From Triatoma infestans (taxonomy: Eukaryota; Arthropoda; Insecta; Hemiptera; Reduviidae), in contig JAAEAF010001955.1 in assembly GCA_011037195.1 (NCBI GenBank), forward strand, positions 51,171-115,170: a stretch of DNA of 64,000 bases, given 5' to 3'. Shown here one piece after another: positions 56,716 through 64,000 of the stretch. The position numbers and the translations under genes are program-made. The notes under the pieces were generated by a model. It saw only the letters and a list, made by a program, of their open reading frames with translations, was not told the DNA's origin and did no database searches. How positions within the stretch are numbered: the first letter of the stretch is position 1; each line of letters opens with the position of its first letter.

Positions 56716-56889
56716 TTCAGACAGTGTGCCAACACAGACTCGTACAGAGACTTAGTGGCACACTGTCTGAAAAACGCATCCTGAAGATGGGCGAACGCCC
56801 GAAACCGGTCGATGACCACAAAATGAAGCAGGCTACCACGGAAAATGTCTCTGATGCTTTCCAGCTCTGCGGAACCAACCACCACAACA
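56716..56889 (-). mobile_element. One-armed F2-type foldback piece inside the R1-clade element
   Basis: 174 bp matching the right half of the element at 36029-36344: cagacagtgtgcc, cacactgtctgaaaaacgca, cctgaagatgggcgaacgcc, cgaaaccggtcgatgaccac, ctgcggaaccaaccacc. Flanked by the 12-bp duplication aattgtgaattt (56704-56715 and 56890-56901). It lies between ORF1 and ORF2, so it arrived after the R1-clade element. Confidence 0.85.
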
Positions 56890-56912
56890 AATTGTGAATT
56901 TGTTTGTTTTGT

Positions 56913-57936
56913 TTATAGGCCATAATCTATGTTACTCTTTTTAATGTTTATTTTGTAAATATAACAAGGGCAGGTAGTACTGAGCGCTGCGTGTTTAGTA
57001 TCCACTTGTTTATCACTGGATGAATACTTGTTGTATTGAATACAATTTACGCATAAATATTCTGTTTCTCGGGCAGTACACTCTTTAAGTGAATGTTTCT
57101 CGGAGCAAAGTGGACAGGTGAGTGTTCCCTTACACTGTGAAGTGTGGTGACCAAATTTATTGCAGTTATAGCAACGACTAATTGTCAAATGATCCACTAC
57201 AAAACAAACGTTCCAGCCCATTTTAATTCTTCTTTCAATAAACAACTTACGTAAGTTTGCATTTACCTCAATAATTAGAAACCTATTACCTCTTTTATTC
57301 TTAAACAAATTTTTAACTTGAATCGTATCACTATCATTAATTTTATTTCTCCATTTTGTGTTTTTATTACATCTATTGCATTTTCCATTGTGATTTCTCC
57401 CGGTATATTACTTACTTTTATTCTTGGTAGCATCTTATTTATTTTAGTAGCGTGAAGTTCCTTATTACAAACTTTATTTACTGCTTCACACAAAGTTTCA
57501 ACTTCATTTTTGGTTGTACATTCTACCATAACGCCGCCATTAGAAATTCCCTTCATATTTTGATACCTAATTTTAGTTTACAGGGATCAACCTTTTCTTT
57601 TAAAATTTTTTTTGTTTCATTGCTAGTTTGTTCTTTATTTGGTTTTATAACCGCCTTAAATGAGACTTTTATAAACTTATCCACTGACCTGTTTACTGAT
57701 GGTGTTAATACTCTGTCCGCATAGGTGACTTTCTGAGCTGAAGTGTTATTCATTGCCAATAGTTTTCTATTTAATTCACTTATTTGAGCTTTATAATTAT
57801 TATGCACTCCATTTAAAGTTTGAATAGCTGACACAATATCTTTTTTTAATTCGTTTTTCAAATTACCACTCACAACTGTAACATTTTTTAATATATTTAT
57901 AGCACAATTAAAACTTTGTTCATTATCGTCCGCCAT
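56913..57936 (-). pseudogene. R1-clade ORF1 (Gag-like) with zinc knuckles, two frameshifts
   Basis: Starts with ATG at 57936-57934 (MADDNEQSFNCAINILKNVT). The first piece (57936-57553) has a coiled-coil-like HNNYKAQISELNRKLLAMNN stretch and KVTYADRVL. The second (57556-57275) has MKGISNGGVMVECTTKNEVE, an RRM-like 'GGVxVxC' segment. The third (57308-56913) has two knuckles: CYNCNKFGHHTSQC and CPLCSEKHSLKEC, followed by LCVNC. Two frame changes join the pieces. The protein would bind element RNA. Start chosen because the TG tract is only 14 bp upstream. Confidence 0.8.
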
Positions 57937-57947
57937 CTTGTCTGCGA

Positions 57948-57950
<3 letters not shown>

Positions 57951-57988
<38 letters not shown>
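57951..57988 (+). repeat. (TG)n microsatellite, R1-clade insertion site
   Basis: 19 TG units. It continues the tttgtgtgtgtg at 52449-52460 on the other side of the R1-clade element. Confidence 0.95.
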
Positions 57989-57990
<2 letters not shown>

Positions 57991-58700
57991 AGTGTTTTAG
58001 TTAACAGAATATCTCAAAAACCAAATGTCGCAGGAAGGTCAACTTAGAATTCCATTTAGGCATAACCATGCGCATTAGTCACGGAGATTTAGGGCATAAT
58101 TCATCAGCCGGCAGTGCGACTTTTCTGAATGATTTTTTTCAGTTTTTCGTGATTTTTCTCGAAAACGGCTCTAACGATTTTCTTTAAACATGTTACATCA
58201 ACTATACATATAAAGAACTTTTATTTGTAACGTTTCTCCGGAAAAATTCATTTAAGCGGACTTTGTGGGGGGGGAGATGAGGTTATGTTTCCCTCTAAAA
58301 TGCTATCTTAAGTTATCACACACTTGTATCATCTAAATAATAAATAATATTAACTAGATATAATAGACTGCCGAGTTTCAAAACAATGAGTAAAGTGGAA
58401 GTCGTTTTTACTGAACAGTTATTAACTTTTCGCGATTTCGTCCATAAAAACACCGTCGGATTTCTTTAAATTTGGTATACTAACTGTGTAAACAGAGACC
58501 TGTCACCGTTGTTTGAAACTTTTTTCCATGAAACTTCATTTAAAGAAGTTTTGGGGGGAGGAGGTTATGCTTTCCTCAGAAAAAGACATTTTATTACGTT
58601 CGATATAAAAGTGAACATTTATTAACTATTATCGGTTTGGAGAAAATTTGTCATTTACAACTGTGTGCAACTGCAGCAAGAGAAAGTGGTGTGAGCGTTT

Positions 58701-58764
58701 TTGGTTTTTGTTTTTTTTTTTTTTTTTTACAAAATGAAATAATTAGATTTTTGTATTTGTACAG
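58701..58764 (+). other. Splice acceptor region of the Notch-like EGF exon
   Basis: A long T run (58710-58729) and ttagatttttgtatttgtacag form the polypyrimidine tract and AG (58763-58764). Rep-A copy 26 ends within about 20 bp of the T run, so the repeat borders the splicing signals directly. Confidence 0.7.
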
Positions 58765-58843
58765 GTTTTGTGTCATGCTCGCCAAATCCATGCAAAAATG
58801 GTGGAGCATGCATGTCGGTGCCACGAGGAGAATCATATTGCAA
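58765..58843 (+). CDS. Notch-like receptor gene, coding exon 2 (first half of EGF repeat 1)
   Basis: 79 nt, entering in phase 1 and leaving in phase 2 at AA|GTAAGTAA. With the first exon's G it reads GFVSCSPNPCKNGGACMSVP and RGESYC, then the first two bases of a K or N codon. Four EGF cysteines are spaced C-x4-C-x5-C-x9-C, the same spacing as I recall for the first EGF repeat of Drosophila Notch. Human NOTCH1 and NOTCH3 exon 2 are, from memory, also 79 nt with the same phases. The exon would be followed by the second half of the EGF repeat on an exon outside this window. Other EGF proteins are possible, but phases and order after a signal-peptide exon favour Notch. Confidence 0.75.
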
Positions 58844-59000
58844 GTAAGTAATTTGTTTATTTCATTATTTTTATTTATATATTCTCCTTCTGATAATTAT
58901 CTATTGGTGTGCTGCAGGTAGTCTGGGTATCTCGGGAAAAGAGGGTGGGCAAGTTGGCCAAATTAGGCGATCCTTTCCCTTCTGTTCGTCCCTGAACCCT
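58844..59000 (+). other. Start of intron 2 of the Notch-like gene
   Basis: The GTAAGTAA donor lies at 58844. No continuation of the EGF repeat is visible in this window on the plus strand up to 64000. Confidence 0.6.
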
Positions 59001-59015
59001 CTTATTGGATATATT

Positions 59016-59520
59016 ATTATTATTATTATTTATTTGCAAAAACTTAATATACAAAGAAGTTTGGGAGAATACAATTGATATATCTACAAATATATGCACG
59101 TATAACAAGCTAGTCTCTAAAAATCCATTTCAACTGCAGTAATTAAAGTGAACTTTCTTCTAAGACATATTTTCTTAGCATAAGAGTGCCTTGGACATAA
59201 TAGAAAAGACTACTCAAATAACGCTTATTTTTTATATCTAAAATATCAACTACAGTATCAGAGGTCAAACACAATGGTTCAAGATATGATTTTCTTAATT
59301 TCACAAAGCATGGGCAGCGAAAAAGAAAATGCGCTAGATCGTCAGCCTCTTTATAATTACATATCGGGCAAAATTGACTATTATCTAGAGTAAAAAATTC
59401 CCCTTTATACGTAAGCTTACAGAGATTTTTATTTGAGACTCTCAGCTGGCTGATTAGTCTAATTTCCATTATATGACATTCAAAGTTAATGTAGTGCTCT
59501 TCAAAATTTAAGGAAGAACG
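59016..59520 (-). mobile_element. 5'-truncated LINE fragment with 15-bp target duplication
   Basis: Flanked by cttattggatatatt at 59001-59015 and 59521-59535. The minus-strand ORF 59469-59143 has CPICNYKEADDLAHFLFRCP, a C-x2-C...H-x4-C motif as found after the polymerase in CR1/I/Jockey-type LINEs. The 3' end is an (AAT)n tail (59016-59030). It resembles the fragment at 29457-30420 in organisation and may be of the same clade. Confidence 0.8.
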
Positions 59521-59535
59521 CTTATTGGATATATT

Positions 59536-59700
59536 TGCGCATATGCCAGTCTAATTTCTAGACTGAGTGGGTTCTGCGATGGTTTTCAAGTGTTGATTCG
59601 GGCTGTTAGTAAATCGGGCTTCTCGTAGCCATTTACAAATTGTGCTTTTAGAAGACATCTGAACTTAATGGGATTCCTTATGTAGAGTTAGTGAGTGAGT

Positions 59701-59737
<37 letters not shown>

Positions 59738-59934
59738 CACCATTCATCTTGATAGATTGTTTGCGTAATGAAAACAGTTCAGACCATTTGGCCGGACAGG
59801 ATGTCTGGGAAGAGCTTAGGCTGTTGCTGCTTAAGGTTTTTGTTCGATTTGTCCAGACTGCGTGACTTTTTGCAGGATCAGGGCCGGGACTGGATTTTTG
59901 TTTCAGCTCCGGTTGGTTGTTATTTATCTTTGAT
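59536..59934. other. No gene; (GA)n microsatellite
   Basis: A gagtgagtgagtgag stretch and (GA)n occupy about 59690-59735. The rest is intron sequence without recognised features. Confidence 0.5.
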
Positions 59935-60000
59935 GTAGTTAGATGGGCCCAAAGGACTCTGGATAGCGCAGGTTCCTCTCTTCAGCATAATAATAAAAGT
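59935..60000 (+). mobile_element. SINE tail fragment
   Basis: gttagatgggcccaaaggac and tctggatagcgcagg match the tail of the full SINE at about 17245-17285, ending in taataataaaag. Head and body are missing, though cactg-type body blocks may be too worn to see. Confidence 0.5.
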
Positions 60001-61177
60001 GAAAGCCCTGTCTGCTGCTGACCCCCACCCACACAGTTCAGCGAGCACGCTGCTCATACCGTCAGTAATGCTCTGTTATGTCAGTGTGCCGTCCATTTTG
60101 CCGCTCGAACTATATACTTCTATCTACTCCGCTATAAATAATCTAATCACTAACTGCACTAATACAAAACTATTCACTGCTAATGTACATATCCGTTTAT
60201 TTATTTTTCTTTACATTTCACATGTTTCCCTTGACCATTGTCAAAAACTAATTCAACTATTATGGCTGGTCACCTGTTCAACAAGTACTCTTTATTATTC
60301 GGTAATCTGGGCATTGTTAGAGGTCGGCTGGCAGTATTGTGCGCGCTATCTGTTGGTGCTCGTTTGATTTTTGACCAGTTTATTTCTCTCTGAATGTGAA
60401 TTTCCTTATTCTGTCATTGACAAAAGAATTTATTCACTTTAGTTGTCATTAATAGAAAAATGTGAGCATTTAATCCTGTAACCGAAAACATCTTACGACT
60501 TTGAAGAATAAAATCCAGGGATGCCATTATTGCGGAAATAGTTTTGTAGGTGGTAAGATACAGCTGGTATGATAAAAAGGCCGCTTAATAAAAAAATCGG
60601 TAAAAAAGTTCGCTTAATAAAAAGCGCCGGTAAAAAATAAATGGGTAATAAAAATGTCAACAGTAGATCAACACAGAGGCCATTCAATCTGGGGAGTATG
60701 TTCCCTTGCGTACCTTCAAAGTGTTTGAAAGAGACATTGGCCCATGACAATGGCTACATGAATGGGGAAAGAATAAGATTTCGGGACAGTAATTACGCTA
60801 AATCAGGCTAATATGCCTCCAAAGCTATGGTTTATTGCAATAGGTGACAAATAGCCCAAAATGTGAATGCGGATCTCATTGCCTCTTTTCTTTCAACAAA
60901 GTTTTCAAGCAAACTGGCCGCTCATCTAAGATTCCAGTTTAGTATTAATAAAATTTTAGCCATAATGAAATTGAAGTTGTATTTTGCATATTTCATTTCA
61001 TTAAAGTGAATAGAATAAGAATATACAATAAAGTTTAAGGATTAATAACGACGCAAACAGACTGTCATACTAGTGTCAATAAAATCTCACTTACTAGTTA
61101 TCCTAAAACACTGGACCACATATTAAACAAAAATACCTTATGAATATGTGGCTGGGTCCCGCAATACTAGATAACAT
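60001..61177. other. No gene recognised
   Basis: Intron sequence, no exon or transposon domain. A short imperfect repeat of cttaataaaaa-type sequence lies at 60585-60640. Confidence 0.4.
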
Positions 61178-61472
61178 CTAGAATTTTACCCGTCATACCT
61201 TGTTGTTTTCTTGTTTACGTTATTCCTGACGGGTCCGATTCTCATCCATCCTCAAAGTTAGACTATCAATTCATGTAGAGGGTTGACTTCCACTCTATGT
61301 TTCTGTCACCACACTTGTTATACCTTATAGCCTCCCACCATACAATCAACAAGTGTGGTGCGTGTGATAGAAACATTAAGTTGAAGTCAACCCTCTACAC
61401 GAATTGAGCCTAATTATGACCATGGATGAGAATCCGAGACCAGTCAGGAATAATAATCTTGCTAGGACGGGT
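61178..61472. mobile_element. Foldback element F4
   Basis: Arms of about 100-145 bp around a centre near 61336: tagagggttgacttc pairs with gaagtcaaccctcta, caccacacttgtt with aacaagtgtggtg, attctcatccat with atggatgagaat, and the outer acccgtc with gacgggt. The cctgacgggtccgattct part recalls the GACCGGTTTCG core of F2 and F3. No clear target duplication. Confidence 0.75.
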
Positions 61473-61524
61473 AATTCCAGTCCAAAAGCAAGCACGTTAT
61501 CTGAGATAATGATTCATTAATAGT

Positions 61525-61716
61525 ATGCAAAGAAATCAAAATCAAATTCACCAAACTACAGAGCCAGGGTCCCCAAGTCTTGATCTTCTAGAAGAGAGTG
61601 ATAAGCAAGCGATGTCTTCCATTGCAAAGCCATTACTTCAAGAGACAAAAATGCAGGAAACTTTATTTAAAACGGGAGAGTTGGGTTTTTCCAACAATAC
61701 ATTGGTAGGCCGGTAG
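61525..61716 (+). other. Open frame of 63 codons, unidentified
   Basis: MQRNQNQIHQTTEPGSPSLD and then LLEESDKQAM...LFKTGELGFSNNTLVGR. Its composition is more protein-like than nearby chance frames, and a possible donor (GGCCG|GTAGAT) sits at its end, with attaatag as a possible acceptor before it. I recognise no family. It may be chance or part of an old transposon. Confidence 0.15.
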
Positions 61717-61854
61717 ATGCCCTAAGTAGTAGCTATAATATCAGTATGTTGGGTTTTCCAGATATCCGAGCGAGCAAACTGGTCAATTATATCAAAACAA
61801 TTAGCTCACCAAAAACAAATAGAATATACGTGTGGGTTTTTTATTTTTCTTACC

Positions 61855-62580
61855 CCTTCAAGTGGGAAGTATCGAGTTGTCGAATTTTCGATATGAAGTT
61901 TTCATCGGAAGTACAAGTTTTGAGGCCCTCTCAGCACGAAAAATGGTTTTAGAAAATGGTCTTTGTCCGGAAGTGCGGTTCAAAGTTAACATTCCCCTTC
62001 CCTTGGGATCCGATAATCGGAAGTTCCACTTTATCGAATGTAGTTTTTTTATATTTTACTGAATGGATTTTTTTAATGATTTTTTTTTTTAATTTTCTCG
62101 CAATCTACTGTTTTTGATATAAACGTGGTATATCAAGCTACACGCATACACAGCTACAACTTGTATTTGAAGCATTTCTCCGTCAATTTGAAAATCATTT
62201 GATAGAGGGGGTTATGTTTCCCTATAAAGTGCTATTTTAGTTTATTAAACGATTTCTTCAACTAAATACTAATTATTGACCGGAAGTGCGTTTTTAGGAA
62301 CAGTTTTTTTTTTTTACTTTACTGCGATTTTCTCCATAAAAACACAATCTCGATAAATATGGTATACCAACATAAATACAGACAGACCTGTCACTTTTGT
62401 TTGAAACTTCTTTCTGAGGGGGAAACTTCTGTTTAAGGGGGTTTTGAGGTGGGGTAAGGTTAAGCTTTCTTCAAAAAGGGGTTTTTATTAAAGTTTATTT
62501 CCTCCCATTGAGCTAACATTGAAGACAACTGCACATCTATGAGTGTGTAAGAGAAAGTGGGGTTAGGTTTGATAGCAGTG
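61855..62580 (+). repeat. Rep-A copy 27
   Basis: gaattttcgatatgaagttt, tcatcggaagtacaag, gaggccctctcag, no TG tract (deleted at 61960), ataatcggaagttccac, attgaccggaagtgcg (62276). Ends at gtgtaagagaaagtgggg (62545). Confidence 0.8.
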
Positions 62581-63425
62581 TCAGTCTTACTGATGTTAAC
62601 AGAAAGTGTTCAATTATCGACGTACCGCTGTTATATTTCATGGTCTGGACACTAGAACGCACATGTGGGACCACTGTCCGTGGGCATTTGAATATTTTTA
62701 TTTTCTTTAAGAAATTGTTTATGTGAGGATAATTAATGTAGCGTTTCGATCCAGTGGAATGTTGCGAGATTAAGTCCAATCAATTGTAAAGCCTAGGAGC
62801 GTATCTAAAACTGGCTGCTGTTGTGCTGATGGGCTATCCAAGATTTCTCTGTAAACCTGGATGGTGGTGGCACTCTCTCACGGGACTCTGCCACACTTTT
62901 TTAATATTGTTGTTGCAGTACTAGTATTGGTAGATAGATAGTTGATGGTGAGCAGTGTGTGTGTGTGTGTGTGTAGTGATGAGGGGATAATCAAGTTTAT
63001 AAAGGTGAATAGAAGAACACCTTATTAGATTACCACCTCCAGGGAGACCAACCTGACAACAAACAGCTCTCTGTTCTGCCCCCACTTCTACATTTCTCTT
63101 TCCTGATCTGCATACACTTCACTATGTTTTGGAACGAATAAATAATTACTCTCTCTTTTTTATACAAGCTGATTGTTGCTGGCTGTTCAGACAGGCATGG
63201 GTTTACAGCCTCGTCTTCTTCTGCTCCATCTACTTCAATCTCACCACACAGATATCTTTCTAAACAACGTATTATATGTATAAAGCAAGTTATCCTCTAC
63301 ACAAAACTCCTCTCTTGTCCGGTAAAGTCCTTCTGATGATGTTATGACCTCATTCTACCACCACACTTTATTCATCATCAGTCACACCGTTCTCTCGATA
63401 TGGCCACCTTAGCAAGAGAATATCT
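62581..63425. other. No gene; (TG)n microsatellite
   Basis: (TG)n at 62957-62974. Otherwise intron sequence with no supported exon. Confidence 0.4.
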
Positions 63426-63429
63426 GCTG

Positions 63430-64000
63430 TGAAATATTCACACACCACTTTCTCTTATTCCAATTATTACAATTCTGATCAGCAAATTGTCTTCAAACTT
63501 TGAGGTTTTACTAAACGTTTAGTTGGCTTCCTAGTTATTGGATACAAATATAGATGGTGGGGATGGTTTTATGTGTCTACATGGTACTGCAGCGCCTTCT
63601 ATCATGCTCCCTCAAAACTATCTAAAATTTGTCCAATAAAAGTGACAAATTTATATAACTGTGCAGTAAGCCTTCAAGTTTATATCACTGTGCAGTGAGC
63701 CTATCAAGTTCATATCACTGTGAAGTAAGCCTGTCAAGTTTAAAGAAAATCGTTGGAACCTTTTTTGAGATAATTTCGACAAATAGAAAAAAAACATGTT
63801 GTAAAGTGGGACAACCATTGTACAGATTTTGATCGAAAGTTTCGGGTCAGATGTGATGGCGTACTTAAATGGAATATCATGTTAGGGCTTCTTGTGAATG
63901 AGACATTCTGTTCTTTCCCTGTCTCTCTCTCAAAGACGCGACCACTTCAGGAGATTTCAAAACATGTATTTCCGGTGAAAACTCAGTTTTGAAAATTTGA
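63430..64000 (-). repeat. Rep-A copy 28, runs off the window
   Basis: cacaccactttctcttattc, the variant block with gcgccttctatcatgctccc, a threefold repeat of about 31 bp (63655-63745, tatcactgtgcagtaagcc type), then standard blocks and gtatttccggtgaaaactc at 63967. It is cut by the window end before the palindrome. Confidence 0.75.

Larger units (their letters stand above)
52461..57950 (-). mobile_element. R1-clade (Waldo-like) LINE, nearly full length, in a TG tract
   Basis: About 5.5 kb (5.3 kb without the inserted foldback piece), the usual R1 length. Minus-strand order: 14-nt leader, ORF1 (57936-56913), foldback insertion (56716-56889), ORF2 with endonuclease, reverse transcriptase, RNase H and a cysteine-rich C-terminus, a 3' UTR of about 570 bp, then gaaataaagatatttaaaaa and an A-rich tail. 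Both ends meet the TG tract of Rep-A copy 26 directly, so the sense strand lies in a CA repeat. Waldo- and Mino-type R1-clade elements are known to use such repeats. Frameshifts in both ORFs show it is no longer active. Confidence 0.85.
52355..58700 (+). repeat. Rep-A copy 26, split by the R1-clade element
   Basis: Left part 52355-52460: ttattgcgatcgtgccagat, gagttttcaccagaaatac, then tttgtgtgtgtg where the insertion starts. Right part from 57951: (TG)n to 57988, aacagaatatctcaaaaacc, gccggcagtgcgactttt and further blocks, ending gcagcaagagaaagtggtgt at about 58690. The two parts join into one normal copy when the insertion is removed. Confidence 0.85.

Noticed and set aside
60493..60750. Hydrophobic minus-strand frame of 85 codons
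   Set aside because: Generated by repeated cttaataaaaa-type low-complexity sequence; no splice signals or known motif.

Overview
The window looks like AT-rich, transposon-dense euchromatin of an arthropod, probably an insect. Genes are split by long introns. The retroelements are of types common in insects: R1-clade elements sitting in TG/CA repeats, an RTE-like element, a Penelope-like element and a tRNA-derived SINE. I cannot name the species.

Two host genes can be recognised, in divergent orientation with start codons about 9.3 kb apart. On the minus strand, three coding exons (10731-10635, 3996-3877, 3209-3088) join in phase and read as the N-terminus of an outer-dynein-arm docking protein of the CCDC151/ODAD3 type. 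On the plus strand, a signal-peptide exon (20006-20072, phase-1 donor) and a 79-nt EGF exon (58765-58843, phase 1 to phase 2) read as the first two coding exons of a Notch receptor gene, separated by a 38.7 kb intron. A possible last exon of an unidentified gene lies antisense inside that intron (38097-37852).

Almost everything else is repeats. The dominant one is an unclassified dispersed family, here called Rep-A. It has about 28 full or partial copies in both orientations covering roughly a third of the window. Copies have a palindromic end (ctcttact/agtaagag), a TG/CA tract, and internal blocks that each begin with a cggaagtg motif. Other elements nest inside Rep-A: two R1-clade insertions exactly in its TG/CA tract (52461-57950, nearly full length; 7034-9431, 5' truncated), foldback elements, SINEs, and several tandem arrays that appear to have expanded from Rep-A itself (20-, 23-, 34- and 41-bp units).

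Other mobile DNA: a decayed RTE-like element (about 11800-14960), an RNase-H-bearing non-LTR fragment (11190-11785), ORF1/endonuclease remains of a CR1/L2-like element (16760-18300), short 3' ends of further LINEs (800-1425, 29457-30420, 48310-48690, 59016-59520), a Penelope-like element with inverted terminal arms and a 12-bp target duplication (49089-50416), and a set of foldback elements (22018-22293, 36029-36344, 43869-44032, 56716-56889, 61178-61472). Two of the foldback/Penelope groups carry a hammerhead-ribozyme-like core. Two tandem arrays (around 36850-37090 and 41480-41790) contain stretches that look like uncorrected sequence.

Retroelement reading frames are described as they stand, with their breaks. 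Boundaries of dispersed repeats were placed by eye and may be off by tens of bases.
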